From: Pseudonocardia xinjiangensis
Lineage (GTDB): Bacteria > Actinomycetota > Actinomycetes > Mycobacteriales > Pseudonocardiaceae
Assembly: GCF_012911925.1 (NCBI RefSeq)
Contig: NZ_JAAXKY010000034.1
Coordinates: 1-54,095, forward strand
Direction of reading: 5' to 3'
DNA length: 54,095 nucleotides
This document shows, piece by piece, positions 34,204 through 42,529 of this stretch; position 1 is the first letter of the stretch, and each line of letters begins with the position of its first letter. Below the pieces are notes generated by a model. The model saw only the letters and a program-made list of their open reading frames with translations, had not been told where the DNA came from and ran no database searches. The position numbers and the translations under genes are program-made.

Positions 34204-34794
34204 TCAGAGATCGGAGTTGGTGTCCTCGCAGAGAACGGTGACGCTGAGTTGCACCGGTTCGCTGGTGGGGTTGCTGTACGCGATGGTCGCGCCCTGGCGG
34301 TCCTGGAACTGAGCTGGGTAAGCGGGCCCGAAAGCAACTCCGGACGGGTCGGTGTATGAGATGTCCAGCCGGGTGTCGCCGGGATCGCAGTAGGCGCTGT
34401 CCTCGTTTGCGGGCGTGCCGGGGGCGGCCGTAATGATGTTCGACCTCGTGTACGTATCGGTCGGGGCGGGGGGAACCGTCGTCGTGGGAGGTGGCGTCGG
34501 CCTGGTCCGCTCCGCGCCATCGGGAACATTGACGCAGTTGCCGCTCTGCTCCTGGCTCACCAGCGGCGGAATCGGGGCGGGCGTCGTGGGCGGCAGCCCG
34601 TTGATCGTCTGCTCGTTGGTGCAACGGATGATCCCGTCCTGCTGGATGTCGTCGCGGTCGAACCAGAACCCGAACGATGTCGGCCCGCCACCACCGCGCT
34701 CACGGGCGCCGTGGTCGTTCGCGAACGCCAGCGGGCTCAGCGCGAGCATCCCTGCCGTGGCGGTGGCCGCCACGATTCCTGCCTTCTTCGACAC
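34204..34794 (-). CDS. secreted hypothetical protein
   Basis: 196 residues from the GTG at 34794 (GAGGAG upstream). A Sec signal peptide MSKKAGIVAATATAGMLALS-type with cleavage after LAFA near residue 25. The mature part is Pro/Thr rich (TPPPTTTVPPAPTDT) with Cys at four positions and a beta-rich C-terminal half (LDISYTDPSGVAFGPAYPAQ). No domain recognised. It could be a surface protein. It is convergent with dnaE. Confidence 0.75.
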   Translation of the reverse strand: MSKKAGIVAATATAGMLALSPLAFANDHGARERGGGGPTSFGFWFDRDDIQQDGIIRCTNEQTINGLPPTTPAPIPPLVSQEQSGNCVNVPDGAERTRPTPPPTTTVPPAPTDTYTRSNIITAAPGTPANEDSAYCDPGDTRLDISYTDPSGVAFGPAYPAQFQDRQGATIAYSNPTSEPVQLSVTVLCEDTNSDL

Positions 34795-34911
34795 AGACGT
34801 CTCCTCATGCGGGTCGGCAGACAATTCCGACGCTCTGATTCACCGCGCTTTGCCGGATAGCCCGGCGCCGTGCGGAAACTAGCGTGCACCGCATGACTAA
34901 ACCAACAGCGC

Positions 34912-34968
34912 AACACCACTGAACGGGTGAGATACCGTCAGTCAGGATATTCATCCGACAGTGGTGTT
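34912..34968. terminator. long-loop inverted repeat after VOC gene
   Basis: AACACCACTG (34912-34921) and CAGTGGTGTT (34959-34968) are exact reverse complements around a 37-base loop. The right arm ends two bases before the stop of the VOC gene on the minus strand, so it may terminate that transcript; it could also be an operator for the secreted protein gene. Confidence 0.4.
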
Positions 34969-34970
34969 TC

Positions 34971-35432
34971 TCAATCCAGGCAGAACTCGTTGCCCTCGGG
35001 GTCGGTCATCACGATCACGCCGGGGCTCAAGGGAGGAGCGGGCTCATCGCGCCGTATGCGCGTGGCCCCCAGCGCGACGAGCCGGTCGCACTCGGCCTCC
35101 AGCGCCGCCATCCGCTCGTCACCCCGCAATTCGGGAGCCACCCGGACATCGAGGTGGACGCGGTTCTTGGCGAGCTTGCCCTCCGGGACCTTCTGGAAGA
35201 ACAGCCGGGGACCACGCCCCTCCGGGTCCTCGACTGCCGATCTCGTGGTGCGCTCCTCCTCCGGCACGCCGATCCGCACGAGGAAGTCGTCCCACGCGGC
35301 CATCGGGTCGGCGCCCTCGGGCAGATCGACGCCGGGCGGTCCGGGATGGACGTAGCCCAGCACGTCGCGCCAGAACGACGAGAGCGCCCGCGGGTCGTGG
35401 GCATCGAACGTGACCTGGATCTGTCGACTCAT
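34971..35432 (-). CDS. VOC-family protein (glyoxalase-like domain)
   Basis: 153 residues. It starts QIQVTFDAHDPRALSSFWRD, has VHLDVRVAPELRGDERMAAL and ends IVMTDPEGNEFCLD, the hallmarks of the glyoxalase-like domain with metal-ligand positions at His and Glu. A common actinobacterial family of unknown substrate. ATG at 35432; an in-frame ATG six bases earlier is equally possible. It is divergent from the WYL regulator 63 bases away, a frequent pairing. Confidence 0.86.
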   Translation of the reverse strand: MSRQIQVTFDAHDPRALSSFWRDVLGYVHPGPPGVDLPEGADPMAAWDDFLVRIGVPEEERTTRSAVEDPEGRGPRLFFQKVPEGKLAKNRVHLDVRVAPELRGDERMAALEAECDRLVALGATRIRRDEPAPPLSPGVIVMTDPEGNEFCLD

Positions 35433-35495
35433 GGACATGACCCTGACACCCCTGGCGGACAGGATCGGTCCGCTATCTCGGGGAGGCTGGGCGAC

Positions 35496-36494
35496 ATGGG
35501 CATGGCGAGCGGTGCCGAGCGGGGGACGACGGAGCGGGTGCTCACCCTGCTCGGGCTGCTGCAGCAGCGTCCGGTCCGGACCGGCCCCGAGCTCGCCGAA
35601 CGGCTCGGGGTCACGCCGCGCACGGTGCGGCGCGACGTCGAGCGGCTGCGCACGCTCGGCTATCCGGTGCACGCCGGCCAGGGTGTCGGTGGCGGCTACC
35701 GGCTCGGCCCGGGGCAGGACCTGCCGCCGCTGCTTCTCGACGATGAGGAGGCGATCGCCACCGCGGTCTCGCTGCTCGCCGGCGCGGGTGGCGCGGTCAC
35801 CGGCGCCGGGGACGCCGCACTCCGGGCGCTGACCAAGCTCGACCAGGTGCTGCCCGTCCGGCTGCGGCACGAGGTGCGTGCGCTCGCCGGCTCGGTGGAG
35901 TCCTTCGGCGGTGGCCGCACGCCGATCGACCCCGAGGTGCTCACGACGTTGGCACGAGCCTGCCGGGACGAGGTCGAGGCCGGCTTCGACTACCCGTCCC
36001 GGAGCGAGCTGCGACGGCGGCGGGTCGAGCCCTACCGCCTGGTCGCCTCCGACCGGCGCTGGTACCTCCTCGCCTACGACCTCGATCGCGACGGCTGGCG
36101 CAGCTTCCGCGTCGACCGGATGACCGGCGTCTCGGCCCGGAGCTGGCGCTTCCGCCCGCGTGTGGCGCCGGACGCGGCGACCTACGTGCAAGAGGGTGTG
36201 GCGAGCCGGGCCTACCCGTACCAGGCGCGCTTCCTCGTGCACGCGCCGGCCGACACGGTGCGTGCGCAGGTCCCGGCGTCGGCGGCCGTCGTGGAGCCGC
36301 GGGGGAACGAGCTCTGCGAGGTGCTCAGCGGCGCCGGAAACCTCGACTTCCTGCTCATGCACGTGCTCCTGCTTGGGCACGACTTCGAGGTGCTCGACCC
36401 ACCGGAGCTCGGGAGGCGCTGCCGCGTGCTGGCGGAGAGGCTGCTGTCGGCCGGTGCCACGAGTGCCGGTTCCGGCGACACCGATCTCGACTAG
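35496..36494 (+). CDS. YafY/WYL-domain transcriptional regulator
   Basis: 332 residues. The N-terminal HTH_11 is RVLTLLGLLQQRPVRTGPEL then ERLGVTPRTVRRDVERLRTLGYPV. The WYL domain has VEPYRLVASDRRWYLLAYDL and FRVDRMTGVS. WYL proteins bind nucleic acid or small ligands and often respond to stress. Start ATG at 35496 with GGGGAGG upstream. Its stop overlaps the convergent aldo-keto reductase stop by four bases. Confidence 0.93.
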   Translation: MGMASGAERGTTERVLTLLGLLQQRPVRTGPELAERLGVTPRTVRRDVERLRTLGYPVHAGQGVGGGYRLGPGQDLPPLLLDDEEAIATAVSLLAGAGGAVTGAGDAALRALTKLDQVLPVRLRHEVRALAGSVESFGGGRTPIDPEVLTTLARACRDEVEAGFDYPSRSELRRRRVEPYRLVASDRRWYLLAYDLDRDGWRSFRVDRMTGVSARSWRFRPRVAPDAATYVQEGVASRAYPYQARFLVHAPADTVRAQVPASAAVVEPRGNELCEVLSGAGNLDFLLMHVLLLGHDFEVLDPPELGRRCRVLAERLLSAGATSAGSGDTDLD

Positions 36495-37573
36495 TAGCGG
36501 GTCCGGCTGCCGGCGAGCGGCGGGTTGGCCGCGTGGGTCACGCCGTCGACCGTCGCCCCTGCGAACTGCAGGATCGGCGCATGCGCGAGGTACTGGGCCG
36601 GGAACTCGAGCGCGGGCACCGAGACCGCATCAAGCCGGGCGCGCTGCACGTCGTCGAGCGTGACGTCCAGCGCGGTGAGGTTGGCCTGCAGCTGCTTCGG
36701 GGTGCGCGCGCCGAGCAGCGTCGACGCGACGCCGGGACGGCCCATCACCCACGCGATCGCGACCGCCGCAGGCGCCGCGCCGAGCTCGGCTGCCACCGCG
36801 TCGACCTCGTCGACCACGGCGCACTCGGCCTCGCTCGTCCCGCTGACCATCCCGGCGCGTCTGGAGTCCTCGGGCACCGCGCGGTCACGGCGGTACTTGC
36901 CCGACAGGTGCCCGTTCTTCAACGGGCTCCAGGGCATCACGCCCATGCCGTGCGCCCGGGCCATCGGGATCTGCGCGCCCTCGACGGTGCGCGCGAGCAA
37001 CGAGTACTCCACCTGCAGCGCGACCACCGGCGACCAGCCGCGGAAGTGCGCGATGGTCTGCGCCTCGCTGGCGACCCACGCCGGGACGTCGGAGAAGCCG
37101 AGGTAGCGGACCTTGCCGTCGCGGACCAGGTCGTCGAGGGCCCGCAAGGTCTCCTCGATCGGCGTGCTGCGGTCCCAGTTGTGCAGCCACAGCAGGTCGA
37201 CGTAGTCGGTCTGCAGGCGGCGCAGCGACTGCTCGCACTGTTCGATGAGCGACTTGCGCCCGGCGCCGCCGCCGTTGGGGTCGCCGAGGTGCAGGTTGCC
37301 GAAGAACTTCGTGCCGAGTACGACGCGGTCGCGCAGGCCCGGCCGGGCGGCGAGGAAGTCGCCGACGATCTTCTCGCTGTGGCCGTTGGTGTAGATGTTG
37401 GCGGTGTCGATGGAGTTGCCGCCGGCGTCGAGATAGGTCGACAGCAGCTGGTGGCTGGTCTCCGGGTCGGCGCCCCACCCCCAGTCCTCGCCGAAGGTCA
37501 TCGTGCCGAGGGTGAGCGGGCTGACGCGCAGGCCGGAGCGGCCGAGGGTCACGTAGGAGTCGAGTGCAGGCAT
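36491..37573 (-). CDS. aldo/keto reductase
   Basis: 360 residues. The TIM-barrel AKR motifs are LGTMTFGEDWGWGAD, DTANIYTNGHSEKIVG (catalytic Asp and Tyr), LGTKFF (Lys) and LLWLHNWD (His), so the tetrad is complete. NADPH site LLGARTPKQLQANL. It reduces aldehydes or ketones. ATG at 37573; the frame open further upstream is unlikely coding. It is divergent from the AraC gene 112 bases away, which probably controls it. Confidence 0.92.
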   Translation of the reverse strand: MPALDSYVTLGRSGLRVSPLTLGTMTFGEDWGWGADPETSHQLLSTYLDAGGNSIDTANIYTNGHSEKIVGDFLAARPGLRDRVVLGTKFFGNLHLGDPNGGGAGRKSLIEQCEQSLRRLQTDYVDLLWLHNWDRSTPIEETLRALDDLVRDGKVRYLGFSDVPAWVASEAQTIAHFRGWSPVVALQVEYSLLARTVEGAQIPMARAHGMGVMPWSPLKNGHLSGKYRRDRAVPEDSRRAGMVSGTSEAECAVVDEVDAVAAELGAAPAAVAIAWVMGRPGVASTLLGARTPKQLQANLTALDVTLDDVQRARLDAVSVPALEFPAQYLAHAPILQFAGATVDGVTHAANPPLAGSRTRY

Positions 37574-37685
37574 GCCCCCAGCACAGCACCGGACCGGCGA
37601 ACCGCCGTAGACCGATCCTGCTCGATGAATGCACGATCCTGCCAACCGTCCCCGGATCCAGCACGGAGGTGGTTGGCTGCCACCC

Positions 37686-38570
37686 ATGGACGCGCTGGGC
37701 CGGCTGCGCTCGCTGATCAGCCGTCACGCCGGTGAGGGCGTGACGCCCACGGCGTTGCCCGGCGTCGGCGTCATGGCCTCGGCCACGACCACCGAGCCCG
37801 TCGGGAGCATGGCCGAGCCGACGGTGGCGGTGGTCGTGCAAGGCGCCAAGAAGACCGTTCTCGGCGACCGCGTCTTCTCCTACGGCGCGGGCCAGTACCT
37901 CGTCGTCTCGGTCGACCTGCCGGTCACGGGCGCCATCACCCGCGCCTCCGCCGCCGAGCCCTTCCTCGCCTTGATCCTGCGTCTGGACCCGGGGGCGATC
38001 GCGGCGCTGCTGCGGGAGACCGCCGCGGCTGTGCGGCCCGGTCCGATACGCGGTATCGCGGTGAGCGACGCCGGACAAGCGCTGCTGGACGCGGCCGCCC
38101 GCCTGCTGGGTCTGCTGGAGCAGCCACAGGACGTCACCGCGCTGGCACCCGGCTATGAGCGCGAGATCCTCTGGCGTCTGGTCAGCGGCGAGCAGGGTGC
38201 GATGGTCCGCCAGATCGGCCTGGCCGACAGCCACCTGTCCCACCTGGGCCGCGCGATCTGCTGGCTGCGGGGCCACTACGACCAGACGATCCGGATCGAG
38301 GACCTGGCCGAGATGTCGGCGATGAGCGTCAGCTCCTTCCACCGCCACTTCCGGGCGGTCACCGAGATGACCCCGATCCAGTTCCAGAAGCAGGTCCGGC
38401 TGCAGGAGGCCCGGGCCCGCCTGATCGCCCAGCCCGGCACCGTCGCCGGTGTCGGGTTCGCGGTCGGCTACGACAGCCCGTCCCAGTTCAGCCGGGAGTA
38501 CCGCCGGATGTTCGGCGTCTCACCGGGCCGCGACGCCGCCCGGATGCGCACGCGGTCGCCGGCCCGCTGA
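37686..38570 (+). CDS. AraC-family regulator (AraC_N type)
   Basis: 294 residues. The N-terminal AraC_N cupin-like domain shows PTVAVVVQGAKKTVLGDRVF and YLVVSVDLPVTGAITRAS. The C-terminal double HTH is LAEMSAMSVSSFHRHFRAVT then VGFAVGYDSPSQFSREYRRMFG. ATG at 37686 with GGAGGTGG nearby. It lies back to back with the aldo-keto reductase, an arrangement widespread among aldehyde-responsive regulators. The palindromic repeat begins 13 bases after its stop. Confidence 0.92.
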   Translation: MDALGRLRSLISRHAGEGVTPTALPGVGVMASATTTEPVGSMAEPTVAVVVQGAKKTVLGDRVFSYGAGQYLVVSVDLPVTGAITRASAAEPFLALILRLDPGAIAALLRETAAAVRPGPIRGIAVSDAGQALLDAAARLLGLLEQPQDVTALAPGYEREILWRLVSGEQGAMVRQIGLADSHLSHLGRAICWLRGHYDQTIRIEDLAEMSAMSVSSFHRHFRAVTEMTPIQFQKQVRLQEARARLIAQPGTVAGVGFAVGYDSPSQFSREYRRMFGVSPGRDAARMRTRSPAR

Positions 38571-38583
38571 GGCGCCCCCCGAG

Positions 38584-38638
38584 GTTCAGGAAAGCCACTT
38601 TCAGGCCCTCTGCGGGCAGGAAAGTGGCTTTCCTGAAC
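38584..38638. repeat. 55-bp palindromic element, copy 1
   Basis: Two perfect 19-base arms (gttcaggaaagccactttc and its complement, 38584-38602 and 38620-38638) flank a 17-base loop (aggccctctgcgggcag). It lies just after the AraC gene and could terminate its transcript. The flanks (ccccgag to the left, gggtgctcggt to the right) are shared with copy 2 in the same orientation, but the loop is reversed there. Confidence 0.93.
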
Positions 38639-38703
38639 TCGGGTGCTCGGTTCCGGCGGCCGCCGAGCTTGACTCCGTCCGCTCGCATCACCATCATTCC
38701 ACT

Positions 38704-38715
38704 AACTACTTAGTT
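38704..38715. promoter_or_regulatory. YtrA-type GntR operator
   Basis: AACTA-CT-TAGTT is a perfect inverted repeat in a locally AT-rich promoter stretch, 16 bases before the GntR start. YtrA-subfamily GntR regulators bind ACTA-n-TAGT palindromes in front of their own ABC operons, so this fits autoregulation. Confidence 0.6.
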
Positions 38716-38731
38716 GTTTGAGGGTGAGCGG

Positions 38732-39127
38732 GTGGAGTTCCGGATCGAGCGACGCTCGGGGGTGCCCACCTACCTGCAGATCGTCGCCCAGACGAAGCAG
38801 GCGCTGCGGCTCGGAGCGTTGCAGCCGGGTGACCGGCTGCCGACCGCGAAGGACGTGGTGAGCCGCACCGCGGTCAACCCCAACACGGTGCTCAAGGCCT
38901 ACCGCGAGCTCGAACGTGAGGGTCTGGTGGAGCCCCGCCCCGGGCTCGGCACGTTCGTGCTGCGGTCCCTCGCCCGGCCCGGCTCGGAGGTCGACGCGCA
39001 GCTGCGGACCGACCTGGAGCAGTGGATGAGGCGGGCCACGGCCGCGGGGCTCGAGCACGAGGACATCGACGCGCTGGTCGCCGACGTCCGCGACCGGCAC
39101 TTCCGAAGGGATGGCAGGGATGGGTGA
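38732..39127 (+). CDS. GntR-family regulator, YtrA subfamily
   Basis: 131 residues, the short YtrA form with only the winged helix and a dimerising helix pair. PTYLQIVAQTKQALRLGALQ, GDRLPTAKDVVSRTAVNPNT and VLKAYRELEREGLVEPRPGLG are visible. GTG at 38732 after GAGGGTGAG. YtrA proteins repress the ABC genes downstream, often in response to cell-wall antibiotics. The ABC ATPase start overlaps its end. Confidence 0.92.
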   Translation: MEFRIERRSGVPTYLQIVAQTKQALRLGALQPGDRLPTAKDVVSRTAVNPNTVLKAYRELEREGLVEPRPGLGTFVLRSLARPGSEVDAQLRTDLEQWMRRATAAGLEHEDIDALVADVRDRHFRRDGRDG

Positions 39128-40001
39128 GGGGGTCGTCCTACGGTTCGACGGGGTCGGCAAGCGTTTCCGACGGCGCTGGGCGCTGCGCGACTGCGCGCTG
39201 GAGCTGCCCCGCGGCCGGATCGCCGCGCTGGTCGGGCCCAACGGGGCCGGCAAGACCACCGCGTTCATGCTGGCCAGCGGGCTGATGCGCCCCACGAGCG
39301 GGCGGGTCGACGTGCTCGGCGTCGATCCCGGCCGCTCCGGGATGGCGGCGGGGGCGAGTTTCGTCGCTCAGGACAAGCCGCTCTACCGGGCTCTGCGGGT
39401 GGACGAGATGCTGCGCGCCGGGGCCGTGCTCAACGCGCGCGGCCGGTGGGACACGCCGTACGTGCTCCGGCTGGTCGACGAGGCCGGGGTCGGGCTCGGC
39501 GAGCGGGTCGGAGAGCTCTCGCCGGGGCAGCGGGCCCGTGTGGCGCTGGCGCTCGCGCTGGGGCGCCGGCCCGACCTGCTGCTTCTCGACGAGCCGCTGG
39601 CCGAGCTGGATCCGCTCGCCCGCAAGCAGGTGATGGCGACCCTGCTCGCCGAGGCCGCCGAGACCGGCACGACGGTGCTGCTGTCGTCCCACGTGATCGC
39701 CGACCTCGAGGACTCGTGCGACTACCTCGTCCTGCTCCGCGACGGCCGGGTCCGGCTCTGCGGCGAGGTCGAGGAGCTTCTCGCCGCGCACCGGCACCTC
39801 ACCGGGCCGGCCGACAGCGCCGCCGATCCGGGCGCCGGGCACGTGGTGCACCGCTCGACCGTCGGACGGCAGACCACGGCCCTGATCCGCGACACCGAGG
39901 TGCCACCCGGGTTCCGGGCGGTCACACCGACACTGGACGACCTCGTCCTCGGCTACCTGCAGCAGGAACCTGCACCGACGAGCACCGGGAGCGCGGCATG
40001 A
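39120..40001 (+). CDS. ABC transporter ATP-binding protein
   Basis: 293 residues. Walker A GPNGAGKTT, signature LSPGQRARVALALAL, Walker B LLLLDEPLAELDP and switch LLSSHVIADLEDSCD. The first signature Gly-Gly is Pro-Gly, a modest variation. Partner of the permease that follows with an ATGA overlap. I prefer the ATG at 39120, which puts GAAGGG nine bases upstream; the ATG at 39111 is the alternative. Confidence 0.9.
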   Translation: MGEGVVLRFDGVGKRFRRRWALRDCALELPRGRIAALVGPNGAGKTTAFMLASGLMRPTSGRVDVLGVDPGRSGMAAGASFVAQDKPLYRALRVDEMLRAGAVLNARGRWDTPYVLRLVDEAGVGLGERVGELSPGQRARVALALALGRRPDLLLLDEPLAELDPLARKQVMATLLAEAAETGTTVLLSSHVIADLEDSCDYLVLLRDGRVRLCGEVEELLAAHRHLTGPADSAADPGAGHVVHRSTVGRQTTALIRDTEVPPGFRAVTPTLDDLVLGYLQQEPAPTSTGSAA

Positions 40002-40960
40002 CCTGGTTGGTCTGGCGCAGGCAACGCGCCGCACTGCTGCTCTGCGCGGCCCTGCTGGGCGGCACCGCGCTCGTCCTCGTCGCCGCGCGGCTGCTGCTCA
40101 CCGGCGCCGCCGCCGAGCTCGGCGTCACCGCATGCCTGACGGACCGCGCGGTCGACTGCACCGACGGCGGTCGGCGCTACGAGCTCTACCAGTCCTTCCG
40201 CGGCTTCCAGGGTCCCGCGCGGGCGTGGCTGTGGGTCCTCGCCCCGATCGTCGGGATGATCGCCGGAGCCGGGCTGTTCGCACGCGAGTTCGAGCAGCGC
40301 ACCCAGGTGTTCGCCCTGACGCAGGCAACCAGCCGGACCCGCTGGTGGGCCACCGGCATCGCGGTGACGCTCGTGCCGGTCCTCGTCGCCGTCGCCGGGC
40401 TGACGCTCGTCGCGTCGTGGGCCCTGGCACCGTTCGCGGTGCTCTACGAGCACTACCGCATCGAGCCGGTGGACTTCGACCTGTCCGGCGTGCTGCCGGT
40501 CGGCAGCGCCCTCCTCGCCTTCGCCATCGCGGCCGCAGCCGGGCTGTTGCTCCGCAACTCGCTCGCCACGATCGTCGTGACCGTCCTCGGCTGGACGCTG
40601 ATCTTCTTCGTGGTCCTCTACGACCGGTACGACTATCTGCCCGCCGAAACCACCACCACCCCGCTCACCGACACGTGGCGTGGCTGGGACGGCGACACCG
40701 GGCCGGGCACCCTCCCGCGGGACTTCGGCTTCCTCGACGCCGCCGGCAACCGGATCGACCTGACCACCTTCTACCGTCACTGCCCGGTCCCGACCGACAT
40801 GCGTGTCTGCGCGCCCACCATCGGCGCTGTCTCGGTCTACCGGGACTACCAGCCGGACTCGAACTACTGGCCGCTCCAGGGCATCACGACCGCCATCATG
40901 ATCGTGCTCAGCGCCCTGACCCTCGCAGCCGGCAAACTCCGGCTCCGCCGAGTGGTCTGA
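39998..40960 (+). CDS. ABC transporter permease
   Basis: 320 residues with six membrane helices: LLLCAALLGGTALVLVAARL, WLWVLAPIVGMIAGAGLF, GIAVTLVPVLVAVAGLTLVA, then two central helices and a last one near the C-terminus. A large exposed loop between helices 5 and 6 (about 215-290) holds Cys pairs HCPVP and VCAP. Third gene of the YtrA-type operon. Such transporters act in antibiotic or envelope-stress defence. Confidence 0.87.
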   Translation: MTWLVWRRQRAALLLCAALLGGTALVLVAARLLLTGAAAELGVTACLTDRAVDCTDGGRRYELYQSFRGFQGPARAWLWVLAPIVGMIAGAGLFAREFEQRTQVFALTQATSRTRWWATGIAVTLVPVLVAVAGLTLVASWALAPFAVLYEHYRIEPVDFDLSGVLPVGSALLAFAIAAAAGLLLRNSLATIVVTVLGWTLIFFVVLYDRYDYLPAETTTTPLTDTWRGWDGDTGPGTLPRDFGFLDAAGNRIDLTTFYRHCPVPTDMRVCAPTIGAVSVYRDYQPDSNYWPLQGITTAIMIVLSALTLAAGKLRLRRVV

Positions 40961-40984
40961 CCGCCGGCGCAGCCCCGCCCCGAG

Positions 40985-41039
40985 GTTCAGGAAAGCCACT
41001 TTCCTGCCCGCAGAGGGCCTGAAAGTGGCTTTCCTGAAC
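40985..41039. repeat. 55-bp palindromic element, copy 2 (loop inverted)
   Basis: The same 19-base arms as copy 1 (40985-41003 and 41021-41039) surround ctgcccgcagagggcct, the exact reverse complement of the copy 1 loop. It begins 25 bases after the permease stop. The outer flanks (ccccgag and gggtgctcggt) remain in the copy 1 orientation. Confidence 0.93.
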
Positions 41040-41065
41040 TTGGGGTGCTCGGTCAGACTCCGCCG

Positions 41066-41407
41066 GTGACGCGGGCCGTGGGGTGGCTGGGGGTGGCGCT
41101 TCTCGGCGCGGTGCTCGCCGGCTGCGCCGCCGGACCGGTCCCGCCGGCACCCCCGCAGTTCAGCGCCACCCCGCCGCCGCCGGATCCCGTGACGGTGTGC
41201 GTCAACCAGCTCACCTACTGGGCCGCGGAGGATCTCCGCGGGGCTCCCGATCAGGGGTACGACTACCAGCACCGCGGGCTCAGCTCGCAGCAGGCCGACG
41301 CGCTGCGCGAGATCGTCGACGACGCCCGCGCCCTGGGCGACTCCCGCTCCGACGCCTTCGTGCCCGACCGCGTGCAGGCCGCATGCGCGTCGATCATCCC
41401 CCGCTAG
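41066..41407 (+). CDS. small lipoprotein, hypothetical
   Basis: 113 residues from the GTG at 41066. The signal peptide GWLGVALLGAVLAGC ends in a lipobox LAGC (Cys about 20), followed by a Pro-rich linker. The remaining 65 residues, with VNQLTYWAAEDL, DYQHRGLSSQQADALREIV and two Cys, are probably helical. No family recognised. It starts 26 bases after the palindromic repeat and is convergent with a TetR gene. Confidence 0.7.
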   Translation: MTRAVGWLGVALLGAVLAGCAAGPVPPAPPQFSATPPPPDPVTVCVNQLTYWAAEDLRGAPDQGYDYQHRGLSSQQADALREIVDDARALGDSRSDAFVPDRVQAACASIIPR

Positions 41408-41410
41408 TCG

Positions 41411-41956
41411 TCAGCGCCGGCCCACACCGACCAGCAGCGTGTCGACGACGAGGTCGGCGGCCTGCGGTGGCTCGACCCGCGGGAAGGCGTGGGCGACGGA
41501 GTCGACGAGCTGGTCCAGGACGGCACGGGTCCAACCGGGCGGCATGTCGGCTCGCAGGAGACCGTCGTCGGCCGCCCGCTGGAGGAACACGTCGAGCCGA
41601 TGGCTCTGCTGCTCCCGGCGCGCGTGTGCCTCCGGGTCGGCACGCATCATCCGGCGCACGTCCACCGGCCACTCCCGGCTGACCGGGACGATGCCCTCCA
41701 CGTAACGGTGCAGGGCCACCGCCACTGGCGCCTCGACGAGCCTGGCGTCGTCGAGCACGCGCTCGGCCGAGTCGAGCTTCGCCTGGAAGACGGCGGCGAG
41801 CAGGGCCTCCCGCGTGGTGAACCGTCGGTAGACGGTGCGCCGGTCGACCCCCGCCTCGGCCGCGATGGTGGCGATGCTCGTGGCCGGGTCCTCGGCGAGC
41901 AGCCGCGCTCCGGTGCGCAGGACGGCGTCGATGTTGCGCGCGGCATCAGCTCTCAT
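41411..41956 (-). CDS. TetR-family transcriptional regulator
   Basis: 181 residues. HTH: IDAVLRTGARLLAEDPATSI then IAAEAGVDRRTVYRRFTTREALLAAVF. The C-terminal domain (VDVRRMMRADPEAHARREQQ) is all helical. It is divergent from the 42082 gene and the SDR; a short palindrome TGAGG-CA-CCTCA (41978-41989) lies 21 bases from its start and may be its operator. Confidence 0.9.
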   Translation of the reverse strand: MRADAARNIDAVLRTGARLLAEDPATSIATIAAEAGVDRRTVYRRFTTREALLAAVFQAKLDSAERVLDDARLVEAPVAVALHRYVEGIVPVSREWPVDVRRMMRADPEAHARREQQSHRLDVFLQRAADDGLLRADMPPGWTRAVLDQLVDSVAHAFPRVEPPQAADLVVDTLLVGVGRR

Positions 41957-42081
41957 GACAGGTCCAGCCTAGCGACGTGAGGCACCTCATGGAAAAGGGT
42001 CCTCGACCAAGTGGCATGAGACGTCCTTACTGCTACGTTGATGTGACAGTTACTGGGGTAGCGCATCAGGAGGGTCGGCAG

Positions 42082-42495
42082 ATGTCCGCCGCGTTCGTCT
42101 TCATAGCCACCAACAAGATCCGAGAGGGCAGGCTGGCGGACGAGAAGCGGCGCGTACCCGGCTGGGTCGACTTCATCGAGGAGAACGAGCCGCGCCTCAT
42201 CGCTTTCCACCAGTTCCTCAGCGGCGACGGCACCGAAGTCGAGTACGTCCAGGTCCATCCGGACAGCGACTCCTTCGAGCACCACATGCGGGTCCTCGCG
42301 GACGGATCGAACCTCTCCTACACCGAGACCCTCGAAGGCACCACGAACATCCGCATCTACGGACAACCCACCGCGACCATTCTCGAGATACTGCGCCGGG
42401 CAGTGGGACCGGACGTCCCCATCACTGTCCTGCCGACGCACCTCGGGGGCTTCACCCGGCAGGCGACGACAGAAGACGCCACATCGTCGGATTGA
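42082..42495 (+). CDS. hypothetical protein, possible dimeric alpha/beta-barrel monooxygenase-like
   Basis: 137 residues from the ATG at 42082 with a strong GGAGGG site. The start FVFIATNKIREGRLADEK and HQFLSGDGTEVEYVQVHPDS then FEHHMRVL recall the ferredoxin-like ABM barrel of quinol and antibiotic monooxygenases, but this is a weak impression. The C-terminus is less ordered. It precedes an SDR by 34 bases in the same direction and is divergent from a TetR gene. Confidence 0.6.
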   Translation: MSAAFVFIATNKIREGRLADEKRRVPGWVDFIEENEPRLIAFHQFLSGDGTEVEYVQVHPDSDSFEHHMRVLADGSNLSYTETLEGTTNIRIYGQPTATILEILRRAVGPDVPITVLPTHLGGFTRQATTEDATSSD

Positions 42496-42529
42496 CGCCA
42501 TCCGATCCGGCAGAACAGGGGAACGAAGC

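Noticed and set aside
38584..41039. The palindromic pair as ends of a transposon
   Set aside because: No transposase lies between them, each copy is itself palindromic, no target duplication is visible, and the enclosed genes are an ordinary YtrA-type operon.
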